From Methyloversatilis sp. (GTDB taxonomy: Bacteria > Pseudomonadota > Gammaproteobacteria > Burkholderiales > Rhodocyclaceae), in the NCBI RefSeq assembly GCF_030698125.1, contig NZ_JAUYNV010000026.1, positions 1 through 51,913 of the forward strand: a stretch of 51,913 bases of DNA, in the 5' to 3' direction. The number at the start of each line of letters is the position of its first letter. Within the stretch, counting starts at the first letter, position 1. The position numbers and the translations under genes are program-made. Positions 38,564 through 48,297 of the stretch are shown here, piece by piece. The notes beneath the pieces are model-generated. The model saw only the letters and a program-made list of their open reading frames with translations, ran no database searches and was not told the origin of the DNA.

Positions 38564-39847
38564 ATGCGTCACATGCCCCGCTGGATTCCCGCCGCCGTTG
38601 TCGTGGCCGGCCTGAGCGGAATCGCCGGCTTGCTGGTCGCCAATTTCGTCGGCGGCGAAACGAAGATCGAGCGCCGTATCGAACGTCTTTACACGCTTGA
38701 TGATCCCCGATTCATGCAGGAGCTCGGCGTGCTTCTCGGGCCGCCTTTCGTGCAGGGAACACAGGTGCGCGCGCTGCTCAACGGCGACGAGATATTTCCG
38801 CCGATGCTGGCGGCGATCCGCGGCGCCCGGGCATCCATCACCTTCGAGACTTACATCTACTGGTCGGGCGACATCGGCCGCGCGTTTGCCGACGCGCTGG
38901 CCGAGCGTGCGCGCAGTGGCGTGAAGGTTCATGTGCTGCTCGACTGGGTCGGCAGCGCGAAGATGGACGACAGCCTGATGACCGTGATGGAGCAGGCCGG
39001 TGTCCAGGTCAGGCGGTTTCATCCCCCGCACTGGTCGCATCTCGGGCGCATGAACAACCGGACACACCGCAAGCTGCTGGTCATCGACGGTCGCATCGGC
39101 TTCACGGGCGGGGTGGGTATCGCGCCGCAATGGACAGGTCGCGCGCAGGACGCCGAGCACTGGCGCGACACGCATTTCGAAGTCGAAGGTCCTGTCGTGG
39201 CGCAGATGCAGTCGGTCTTCATCGACAACTGGATCAAGGTCACCGGCGACGTCCTGCACGGACCGGACTACTTTCCGGCGCTGACACCCGCGGGCTCCGC
39301 ATCGGCACAGATGTTCAGCAGTTCGCCCAGCGGTGGCAGCGAAAGCATGCAACTGATGTACCTGCTCGCCATCACCGCGGCATCGCGTTCGATCGATCTG
39401 TCTGCTGCGTACTTCGTGCCGGACGCGCTGACGCTGCAAGCGCTCGCCGAGGCATTGAAGCGTGGCGTCAGGCTGCGCATCGTGGTGCCCGGCGAGCACA
39501 TCGACAGCGACACCGTGCGCAGCGCGTCGCGGGCCACCTGGGGGCCACTGCTCAAAGCCGGCGCCACCATCGCCGAGTACGCACCGACGATGTACCACTG
39601 CAAGCTGATGATCATCGACGGTCTGCTCACTTCGGTCGGTTCGACCAATTTCGACAACCGGTCGTTTCGCCTCAACGACGAAGCGACACTCAACATCGTC
39701 GACAGCGCATTCGCCCGCGCCCAGACCGCGGCTTTCGAAGCCGATCTCGCGCAGGCCCGCCCTGTGACCTACGCACAGTGGGAGGCCAGACCCGTACGCG
39801 AGAGGGTGGGCGAGTGGCTGGCCACGGTCATCGGCACCCAGCTCTGA
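38564..39847 (+). CDS. Phospholipase D-family cardiolipin synthase
   Basis: 427-aa protein with one N-terminal TM (about 6-26) and two HKD domains: HRKLLVIDGRIGFTGG at about 168 and HCKLMIIDGLLTSVGSTNFD at about 345. It most likely condenses phosphatidylglycerol (or PE) to cardiolipin in the inner membrane. The single TM, rather than two, is typical of the ClsB/ClsC-like and related groups. ATG 38564 is chosen; ATG 38573 is equally possible. The following 279 bases (39848-40126) show no gene. Confidence 0.88.
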   Translation: MRHMPRWIPAAVVVAGLSGIAGLLVANFVGGETKIERRIERLYTLDDPRFMQELGVLLGPPFVQGTQVRALLNGDEIFPPMLAAIRGARASITFETYIYWSGDIGRAFADALAERARSGVKVHVLLDWVGSAKMDDSLMTVMEQAGVQVRRFHPPHWSHLGRMNNRTHRKLLVIDGRIGFTGGVGIAPQWTGRAQDAEHWRDTHFEVEGPVVAQMQSVFIDNWIKVTGDVLHGPDYFPALTPAGSASAQMFSSSPSGGSESMQLMYLLAITAASRSIDLSAAYFVPDALTLQALAEALKRGVRLRIVVPGEHIDSDTVRSASRATWGPLLKAGATIAEYAPTMYHCKLMIIDGLLTSVGSTNFDNRSFRLNDEATLNIVDSAFARAQTAAFEADLAQARPVTYAQWEARPVRERVGEWLATVIGTQL

Positions 39848-40126
39848 CCATGTGGGCGGTCGCACAGACCTTTTCGAGCAGCGGGCCGAACATGGCTCAC
39901 CCGGTTGCTGACTTGCCGGGGACCGTGCCAGGCGTGAGGCGCGCGATGCGCGGGACCGGAACAACGGCACCGCCTGACCGGGACCGCCCGCGCAGGCGGC
40001 GTGCGACCTGCAGCGTGTGCACGCCGCCGCTCGACAAAGTCCATGAACATTCACACAGCACCTGCCGGGCACTTCGCCGAACCGACCTGACCTGCCCGAT
40101 GATCGACCGCCAGAACGAGGTTGCAT

Positions 40127-40408
40127 ATGCCCGGAAGCTCAAGCACGAGACGTCCTGTCGGACGGCAGGTGGCCACGCCACCGCGTACCCCCAGAACCCA
40201 TGCACCCGCCAGCGGCCTTGCGTTGCCACACGAACGGGATGCGTCGCCCGACGCCATCGCCGAGGAGCCTGATCCTGTGATGGTCCAGGCCAAGCGCGAC
40301 CTGGATGCCGGCATGGTCGATACCGACATGCATGCGTCGTCCGGCCTGGATGCCGAACTCCGCGCCCGTCTGGTGCCGGCATCGAAGACACGGGTCCGGA
40401 GGAAATGA
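40127..40408 (+). CDS. Small hydrophilic protein (93 aa)
   Basis: 93-aa protein of unknown function. GAGG stands six bases before the ATG. The N-terminal half is Pro/Thr/Arg-rich and disordered. The second half has LPHERDASPDAIAEEP followed by a helix and GMVDTDMHASSGLDAELRARL, a motif pair I recall from small acidic proteins of Burkholderiales. Such genes often sit near stress or envelope genes. The call rests on motif memory and the ribosome-binding site. Confidence 0.62.
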   Translation: MPGSSSTRRPVGRQVATPPRTPRTHAPASGLALPHERDASPDAIAEEPDPVMVQAKRDLDAGMVDTDMHASSGLDAELRARLVPASKTRVRRK

Positions 40409-40673
40409 TTGACGTGGGAATTCTTGCCGGTGCAGCAGAGATAACCGGGGCGCGAAGACAGGTTTTGCAGTCGAGCTTCGAACATCCGGTACTGACGACT
40501 GAATGGGCCGAATGCGATGCGCTGATCCTTCTAGTCAACCTGACCGGGGCGTGTTGTGTATGAGGACCGATCCACCTCAGGATTTCAGCCGGCCGGACAG
40601 GTGCGGACCGAAGGGTGAGTCAGCCGGGGCAATCGGTATGGTTGTGCGCCCGCCGCGACGCCTGTCCGACAAG

Positions 40674-41075
40674 TCAGCGCAGGGCTTCGAGCAGTTCGGC
40701 CACGCGGTCGAATTCGCTCGATTTGTCCAGGAAGTGATGAGCGCCGAGCGCCAGGCTGCGCGCGCGCATGGCGGGTGTGTTGCTGTTGGTGAGTACAACC
40801 GCGAGCAAGTCGGGGTAGTGGCGCTTCAGATGCTGCAGCACACCGAATCCGCTGCCTTCCCGCAGTTGCAGATCAACGACGGCGGCATCGAAGGTGTTGT
40901 TGTCGAGCGCCGAGATCGCCGCCGCTTCGGTGTCGACCTCGTCGCTCACGCTGATCCCTGCGCTGTCTTCAAGCAGGGCAACCAGATGCTTGCGGATGAG
41001 CGGCGAATCTTCGATCAGCAGCACCCGGATCGGGCGCTGCCGTGCGGCTTCAGAGGGAGAACGGGGCCATTCCAC
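40674..41075 (-). CDS. Stand-alone receiver-domain response regulator
   Basis: 133-aa single CheY-like domain with no output domain. Acidic pocket Glu22-Asp23, phospho-acceptor Asp68 (AVVDLQL), Thr96 and Lys118 (FLDKSSEF) are all in place. An N-terminal extension of about 14 residues is unordered. It lies downstream of the NarL-type regulator on the same strand and probably belongs to the same signalling cluster, perhaps as a phosphate sink or an intermediary for the kinase at 42129. Confidence 0.9.
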   Translation of the reverse strand: MEWPRSPSEAARQRPIRVLLIEDSPLIRKHLVALLEDSAGISVSDEVDTEAAAISALDNNTFDAAVVDLQLREGSGFGVLQHLKRHYPDLLAVVLTNSNTPAMRARSLALGAHHFLDKSSEFDRVAELLEALR

Positions 41076-41103
41076 GGCGGCGTCCTGCGTCAGGGGACAA
41101 AGC

Positions 41104-41136
41104 CCGGGAGCGCGAGTTTCGCATGAACGCTCCCGG
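41104..41136 (-). terminator. Possible hairpin terminator after the NarL-type regulator
   Basis: CCGGGAGCG at 41104-41112 pairs with CGCTCCCGG at 41128-41136 across a 15-base loop. It lies about 30 bases past the stop of the regulator gene. On the minus strand the stem is followed by GCTTTG rather than a T run, so termination is uncertain. Confidence 0.4.
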
Positions 41137-41166
41137 TGAACTGTAGGTCGGGGCCGACAGACGGCG

Positions 41167-41805
41167 TCACTCGATCAATCCATTCTTGAGCGCGTAATAG
41201 GTCAGTTCGGCATTGCTCTTCAGGTTCAGCTTGGTCAACAGACGGCTGCGGTAGGTGCTGACGCTTTTGACGCTGATGAACAGTTCTTCGGCGATTTCGG
41301 TGACCGATTTGCCGGTTGCCAGTTTGTGCAGCACCTGGAATTCGCGCTCCGACAGCTGCTGGTGCGCTGGCGCGTCGTTGTCACCATTGAGCCGCTGCGT
41401 CAGAAGGTCGGCCACGACATCGCTGACATAGCGGCGGCCGCGCAACACCGTGCGGATGGCGGTCAGGATGTCTTCCACGTCGGCGTCCTTGCGGATGTAG
41501 CCATTGGCACCGGCACGCAGCATGTTCAGCGCGTATTGTTCTTCCGCGTAGGCGCTGATGATGAGTACCGGCAGGTCGGCGCGGTGGGTGCGCAGCAGGC
41601 GCAGCGTATCCATGCCGTCGCGGTCGGGCATCGATATGTCGAGCAGCAGCAGATCGAAATCCTGCTGTCGCAGCAACGTCAGCGTTTCCGCACTCGTCGC
41701 CGCTTCGGCGCAGACTTCGAGATCGGCTTCGCCATTGATGAGCTGGCGCAGGCCGTTGCGGACGATCTGATGATCGTCCGCGAGCAGGATGCGTCGTTTG
41801 TTCAT
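41167..41805 (-). CDS. NarL/FixJ-family response regulator
   Basis: 212-aa protein: receiver (1-120) with Asp10/Asp11, phospho-Asp56 (LLLDISMP), Ser84 and Lys106 (YIRKDADV), then a LuxR-type HTH (about 145-205) with LSEREFQVLHKLATGKSVTEIAEEL and SVKSVSTYRSRLLTKL. It resembles UvrY/GacA-like or NarL regulators. A HisKA_3 kinase, the usual partner class, is encoded on the opposite strand at 42129, with the DUF1328 gene between. Targets unknown. Confidence 0.93.
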   Translation of the reverse strand: MNKRRILLADDHQIVRNGLRQLINGEADLEVCAEAATSAETLTLLRQQDFDLLLLDISMPDRDGMDTLRLLRTHRADLPVLIISAYAEEQYALNMLRAGANGYIRKDADVEDILTAIRTVLRGRRYVSDVVADLLTQRLNGDNDAPAHQQLSEREFQVLHKLATGKSVTEIAEELFISVKSVSTYRSRLLTKLNLKSNAELTYYALKNGLIE

Positions 41806-41844
41806 GATCGATTTCCTTCAGTGGGTGCCACGGGCCGCAGACGC

Positions 41845-42006
41845 TCAGCGTCTGAACAGCTCGAGTACGAAGGATGCCAGCGTCAGCGCCAGAAAGACGA
41901 AAAACAGTATTTTTGCTATACCCGCTGCACTGGCGGCGATCCCACCGAAACCGAACAGGGCGGCAATGAGGGCAACGATGAAGAAGATAAGGGCATAGTG
42001 CAGCAT
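41845..42006 (-). CDS. DUF1328 small membrane protein (53 aa)
   Basis: 53-aa protein with two hydrophobic helices, beginning [20 protein letters not shown] and then [15 protein letters not shown], and ending LELFRR. This is the YtjA/DUF1328 pattern, recognisable from [19 protein letters not shown] lies before the ATG (minus strand reads CCCAGGAGGCTGCC). Function unknown; such genes are often stress-induced and sit next to signalling genes. It is divergent from the kinase gene, sharing a 122-base promoter region. Confidence 0.9.
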   Translation of the reverse strand: MLHYALIFFIVALIAALFGFGGIAASAAGIAKILFFVFLALTLASFVLELFRR

Positions 42007-42128
42007 GGCAGCCTCCTGGGTGAATGACTCACTTTTCTTGCCCGACGCCCGCGTCGGAGCTCATGGGTTGACGATAGGGCCTTGCCTTGTCGGCAGCTGT
42101 CGTCCGCCTCATCGACAGGGCGTCGGAC

Positions 42129-43598
42129 ATGTCTGACGTCGAGCGCCGTACGACACCCGGCGCGGAACGTCGTCGCGTCATCACCGAAGGTCTGTCGCGT
42201 GCGGCGCGCAGGGCCGAATCGGCCACCGGTGGTGCCGAGCGCCTGACTGACAGCGTACTGATGCGGCTGGCGCGCTTCCGCTGGGGCGCCTTGCTGGTCG
42301 TCGCGGTGGGCATCGCCTTCACGGTGATTTCCGAAACCACCTTCCAGTCGATGCAGCGCGCGCGCGAGGAAATCGATGCCTCACGTCTGTCGCTGGCCGC
42401 GCTGAATGATCTGGTGTTCGACAACGCGCAGGTCACGATGACCGAAGCCCGCTATATAGAAGAGCCCTCCATCGATCATCTGCAGCAGCACCTTATCGCG
42501 GCGCAGCGTCTGGCCAGCGCGGCCGACGAGGTGGTCGGCTGGGCGATGCGCCGCCAGATCGATCCGGAGCGCATCGCCCTGGTGCGCAGCGTAGGCGTCG
42601 CCGAAGCCGAAGAACTCAAGCGAATGCGTGCGCTGCCGGTCGGTGCAAGTCCGGTCGAGGTGATGGATGTGTTCCTGCCGTCGGTGGTCGCGCAGGAGCC
42701 GCTGCGCGAAGCGCTTGAACCGCTGGTGAAGACAGAACGCGCGTACCTGGAAGAGCAGATGGCGCTGCTGGGCGAGGAGATCGAACATCAGCGCAGCGTG
42801 GCCATCGCAGTCGTGGCCATCGGGGTGCTGCTGCTCATCCTGCTGCTGCGTGCCTACTCGATGCGCAGTCAGGTCGAACTGGCCACGGCTAACCGTCTGC
42901 GCGAGGCGCGCGACGAGCTTGATGCGCTGGTGCGCGTGCGCACCGAGGAACTGTCGGAACTGGCGAGTCATCTGCAGACTGAAGCCGAGCGGCAGAAGTC
43001 GTCGCTGGCTCGTGAATTGCACGACGAGCTTGGCTCCATCCTGACGGCCAGCCGGATGGAAGCGTCGATGCTGCTGCGCCGCGCGCGCAAGCAGGGCAGC
43101 CCGGACGTCGATTCGCTGGCCCGCGTGTGCGACATCCTGGAGCAGGGCGTACAGATCAAGCGACGCGTCATCGAAGGTCTGGTGCCGACCGTGCTGACGC
43201 ATCTGGGCCTGCTGCCGGCCCTCGAAGCGCTGGCCGATGAAACCCGCGCGTCGGCGCCATTCAAGCTGGTGCTGCAGTTGCCCGACGAGCTTGAACTCGA
43301 CCGCGACCGCGGAATTGCGATCTATCGCGTCGTGCAGGAGGCGCTGACCAATATCCGCAAGCACGCGCAGGCAAGTCGCGTGACAATCACGTTGTCGGTT
43401 GCGGAGGGAAAGATCGCGCTGGAGATTGCTGACGACGGCGTTGGCATCGCCACCGGGGCGCGCGGCAAGACCGGGTCGCATGGTCTGCTCGGCATGAAGT
43501 ACCGCGCCGACGCGCTGGGGGGGAGCTTCCGCATCGGCCCCGCACCGGAACGCGGCACGTTGCTGTCGCTCAGCCTGCCGCTGCCGGCAGGCGAATGA
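42129..43598 (+). CDS. HisKA_3 sensor histidine kinase
   Basis: 489-aa membrane kinase. TM1 is at about 52-68 and TM2 at 223-243, enclosing a helical periplasmic sensor of about 150 residues. After a coiled coil, the HisKA_3 dimerisation helix has RELHDELGSILTASR with phospho-His298, and the HATPase has N box EALTNIRKHAQ and IADDGVGI. Such kinases pair with NarL/LuxR regulators, here the divergent gene at 41167. The start is uncertain: TTG 42087 would add 14 residues, but ATG 42129 is preferred. Confidence 0.88.
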   Translation: MSDVERRTTPGAERRRVITEGLSRAARRAESATGGAERLTDSVLMRLARFRWGALLVVAVGIAFTVISETTFQSMQRAREEIDASRLSLAALNDLVFDNAQVTMTEARYIEEPSIDHLQQHLIAAQRLASAADEVVGWAMRRQIDPERIALVRSVGVAEAEELKRMRALPVGASPVEVMDVFLPSVVAQEPLREALEPLVKTERAYLEEQMALLGEEIEHQRSVAIAVVAIGVLLLILLLRAYSMRSQVELATANRLREARDELDALVRVRTEELSELASHLQTEAERQKSSLARELHDELGSILTASRMEASMLLRRARKQGSPDVDSLARVCDILEQGVQIKRRVIEGLVPTVLTHLGLLPALEALADETRASAPFKLVLQLPDELELDRDRGIAIYRVVQEALTNIRKHAQASRVTITLSVAEGKIALEIADDGVGIATGARGKTGSHGLLGMKYRADALGGSFRIGPAPERGTLLSLSLPLPAGE

Positions 43599-43607
43599 CC
43601 AGCGCGA

Positions 43608-45804
<2,197 letters not shown>

Positions 45805-45892
45805 TCACACCTGACTGGATCAATGCGGGATACAACGAAAACGCCACCTCAGTGCCGTACGGTGCCGTACCGTGCCTTGCCGGCGCCACAAA

Positions 45893-45920
45893 CAAAAAGC
45901 CCTGCCTCGGGGGCAGGGCC
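45893..45920 (-). terminator. Rho-independent terminator between rpmA and obgE
   Basis: On the minus strand GCCCTGCC, a five-base loop and GGCAGGGC form a perfect 8-bp stem followed by TTTTTGTTT. It lies about 22 bases after the rpmA stop. obgE starts roughly 95 bases further on, so either termination is partial or obgE-proB has its own promoter. Confidence 0.85.
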
Positions 45921-45940
45921 TCGGTTCCGTCGAGCCTGAA

Positions 45941-46204
45941 TCAGGCTGCAGCCGGAACGATGGTCACCATGCGACGGCGGCTGGCGCCCTTGACGGAGAA
46001 CTGTACGACGCCCTCGATCTTCGCAAACAGCGTGTGGTCCTTGCCCATGCCGACATTGTCGCCCGGGTGGAATTCGGTACCGCGCTGACGCACGATGATG
46101 CTGCCTGCCGAAATCAGTTGACCGCCGTAGCTCTTGACGCCAAGACGCTTCGACTCTGAATCGCGACCGTTACGCGTACTGCCGCCGCCTTTTTTGTGTG
46201 CCAT
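45941..46204 (-). CDS. rpmA: 50S ribosomal protein L27
   Basis: 87-aa L27 near the peptidyl transferase centre. [16 protein letters not shown] is the canonical N-terminus without an N-terminal cleavage extension, and [10 protein letters not shown] and [12 protein letters not shown] follow. It starts 50 bases after the rplU stop. Confidence 0.98.
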   Translation of the reverse strand: MAHKKGGGSTRNGRDSESKRLGVKSYGGQLISAGSIIVRQRGTEFHPGDNVGMGKDHTLFAKIEGVVQFSVKGASRRRMVTIVPAAA

Positions 46205-46254
46205 TTCATGCTCTCCTGAATACGCTCAGTGCGATCAACGCACTGTAAACACTC

Positions 46255-46566
46255 TCAGCCGTTGATGGCTTCGATGCGCAGCTCGGTGTAATTCTGACGA
46301 TGCCCCTGATGTTTCTGGAAGTGCTTGCGGCGGCGCATCTTGAAAATCGTCACCTTCTTGTGGCGCCCTTGTGTGAGCACCGTTGCACGAACGCTGGCAC
46401 CGGCAACCAGGGGCGCACCGATCTTGACCGATTCGCCCTCGCCGACCATCAGAACCTGGTCGATCACGATTTCCGAGCCCACATCCGCAGGTATCTGTTC
46501 TACCTTGATTTTTTCGCCGCTGGCAACGCGATACTGCTTGCCACCGGTTTTTATGACCGCGTACAT
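46255..46566 (-). CDS. rplU: 50S ribosomal protein L21
   Basis: 103-aa L21, which binds 23S rRNA with L20. [14 protein letters not shown] at the N-terminus and the [16 protein letters not shown] basic loop near the C-terminus are diagnostic. ATG 46566 gives the standard start. A good promoter lies just upstream, divergent from ispB. Confidence 0.98.
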   Translation of the reverse strand: MYAVIKTGGKQYRVASGEKIKVEQIPADVGSEIVIDQVLMVGEGESVKIGAPLVAGASVRATVLTQGRHKKVTIFKMRRRKHFQKHQGHRQNYTELRIEAING

Positions 46567-46599
46567 GTGTAACCCCAATAAGGTTTAAGGGAATCGATA

Positions 46600-46629
46600 A
46601 GTATATCCGAGCCCGGACGCCGAAGTCAA
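46600..46629 (-). promoter_or_regulatory. rplU promoter
   Basis: Minus strand: TTGACT (46624-46629), an 18-base spacer and TATACT (46600-46605), the closest match to a sigma-70 promoter in the window. It gives a leader of about 27 bases. Confidence 0.75.
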
Positions 46630-46704
46630 AGGGTGCTGGATGCACGAACTTGACGGGCGGGCGTGCGCTGCTACCATCCGCGTTTTTCGCGTCGGCTGCC
46701 TGCC

Positions 46705-47676
46705 TTGCCATCCCTGAACCGCTTCTACAGCCTGATCGCCGACGACATGAACCAGCTCGATGTGGTCATCCGCGAGCGGCTGCATTCCGATGTCGTGCTG
46801 GTGCGTCAGGTGGCCGAGTACATCATCGGAGCCGGCGGAAAGCGCATGCGCCCGGCGCTGGTGCTGCTGACCTCGGGCGCCTGCGGCTACACCGGCGCGC
46901 ATCGGACCGAACTGGCAGCGGTCGTCGAGTTCATCCATACCGCGACGCTGCTGCACGACGACGTGGTCGACGAATCCGAGCTGCGCCGCGGCGCGAAGAC
47001 GGCCAACGCGCTGTTCGGCAATGCCGCGTCGGTGCTGGTCGGCGATTTCCTTTACTCGCGCGCCTTCCAGATGATGGTGGGCGTGGGCAGCATGCGGGTG
47101 CAGGCGGTGCTGGCCGAAGCCACCAATGTGATCGCCGAAGGCGAAGTGCTGCAGTTGCTCAATTGCCACGACGCCGACGTCGACGAACAGCGCTACCTGC
47201 AGGTGATCCGCTACAAGACGGCCAAGCTGTTCGAAGCGGCCAGCCGGCTGGGCGCGTTGCTGGCAGGCTCGACGCCCGAGGTCGAAGATCGTTTCGCGCG
47301 CTTCGGCATGCATCTGGGTACCGCGTTTCAACTGATCGACGACGTGCTTGATTACTCCGGCGACGAACAATCCATCGGCAAGAATCTCGGCGACGATCTT
47401 GCCGAAGGTAAACCGACGCTGCCCTTGATCCACGTCATGAAGAACGGTACGCCGCCACAGGTCGCCGCGGTGCGGCATGCGATCGAAGAGGGCGGGCGCG
47501 ATGACTGGGCAGCCGTGCTCGAAGCGGTTGTCGCGAGTGGTGCGATCGATGCGGCACGCAGTCACGCACGCGCCGAAGCCGCGCTGGCAAGCGCTGCGCT
47601 GCAGGGTTTGCCGTCCAACGAATACATGCAGAGTCTGTTCGACCTCGCAGCGTTTGCAGTTGAGCGCGAGTTCTAG
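46705..47676 (+). CDS. ispB: Octaprenyl diphosphate synthase
   Basis: Makes the polyprenyl tail of ubiquinone. The two Asp-rich motifs are LLHDDVVDE and LIDDVLDY, with GGKRMRPALV before them. TTG 46705 gives 323 aa, the E. coli length, and a MPSLN...IADDM N-terminus like relatives. A GTG at 46663 would add 14 residues but lies upstream of a TACCAT -10 (46672-46677), so the TTG is favoured. It is divergent from rplU. Confidence 0.93.
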   Translation: MPSLNRFYSLIADDMNQLDVVIRERLHSDVVLVRQVAEYIIGAGGKRMRPALVLLTSGACGYTGAHRTELAAVVEFIHTATLLHDDVVDESELRRGAKTANALFGNAASVLVGDFLYSRAFQMMVGVGSMRVQAVLAEATNVIAEGEVLQLLNCHDADVDEQRYLQVIRYKTAKLFEAASRLGALLAGSTPEVEDRFARFGMHLGTAFQLIDDVLDYSGDEQSIGKNLGDDLAEGKPTLPLIHVMKNGTPPQVAAVRHAIEEGGRDDWAAVLEAVVASGAIDAARSHARAEAALASAALQGLPSNEYMQSLFDLAAFAVEREF

Positions 47677-47682
47677 CATAAT
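47654..47682 (+). promoter_or_regulatory. tRNA-Pro promoter inside the ispB 3' end
   Basis: TTGCAG at 47654-47659, a 17-base spacer and CATAAT at 47677-47682. It overlaps the end of ispB and would start transcription near 47690, about 56 bases before the tRNA. Confidence 0.6.
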
Positions 47683-47745
47683 GCGCGCCTCGTTGCCGCA
47701 GGGTGACGGAACAGCAGTGCTGCACGGGTTACCGGCCGTGCAGAT

Positions 47746-47822
47746 CGGGGAATAGCTCAGCCTGGTAGAGCACTGCGTTCGGGACGCAGGGGCCGGAGGT
47801 TCGAATCCTCTTTCCCCGACCA
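47746..47822 (+). tRNA. tRNA-Pro(CGG)
   Basis: 77-nt tRNA. Acceptor CGGGGAA pairs with TTCCCCG, the anticodon stem CTGCG/CGCAG holds loop TTCGGGA with anticodon CGG, and the T arm has GTTCGAATC. The 3' CCA is encoded. It closely resembles E. coli proK. Confidence 0.97.
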
Positions 47823-47833
47823 AGAATCCCGCG

Positions 47834-47868
47834 AAAAAGCCACCTTCCGAGGTGGCTTTTTTGTTTTT
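47834..47868 (+). terminator. Rho-independent terminator after tRNA-Pro
   Basis: AAAAAGCCACCT, loop TCCG and AGGTGGCTTTTTT form a stem followed by a T-rich tail (TTGTTTTTT). It begins about 12 bases after the tRNA. Confidence 0.93.
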
Positions 47869-48054
47869 TCGCGTCGTTACGTCGAAAGCGGCGCGCCGAA
47901 GACGCTGGCCGATGACGAATCCCCCGCCGACCGCCGACGAGCCCGCAGGGCTCGCGCAAAACGCGGCTGCGCCGTAAGCTTGCCGGGCGGTTCAGGCAAT
48001 GCGGCAGTACCGCGTTGCCGTGGCATTCGCCGAACCCGACCTTTTCGCGCAACG

Positions 48055-48297
48055 ATGACCCGAATCCTCTTTTTTGCACTGCTGGTACTGGTCGCCTGGC
48101 TGTGGTTCTTCAAGAAGACACGCAAACCCGATCCGGTCGAACGCAAGCCCGAGACCAAGGCGATCGAGCAGATCGTCCAGTGCGCGCACTGTGGCCTGCG
48201 TCTGCCGGAAGGCGAGGCGCTGGCAGCTGGCGAGCGACATTACTGTTCCATCGAGCACCGGGACGCGCATGCGGATGCGCACGACGACGGCCACTGA
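48055..48297 (+). CDS. PP0621-like membrane-anchored zinc-ribbon protein
   Basis: 80-aa protein: one N-terminal TM (about 3-19, ILFFALLVLVAWLWFF), a basic linker, then VQCAHCGLRLPEGEA and HYCSIEHRDAH, a CxxC plus C...H site that suggests a zinc ribbon. I recognise the PP0621 family, regularly placed just before pilS in betaproteobacteria. Function unknown. Its end overlaps the pilS start. Confidence 0.85.
   Translation: MTRILFFALLVLVAWLWFFKKTRKPDPVERKPETKAIEQIVQCAHCGLRLPEGEALAAGERHYCSIEHRDAHADAHDDGH

Noticed and set aside
40405..40563. 52-codon frame overlapping the stop of the 93-aa gene (ATGA), with GGAGG just before it
   Set aside because: The Shine-Dalgarno is only two bases from the ATG and the product looks like no known family; the support is too weak to call it.
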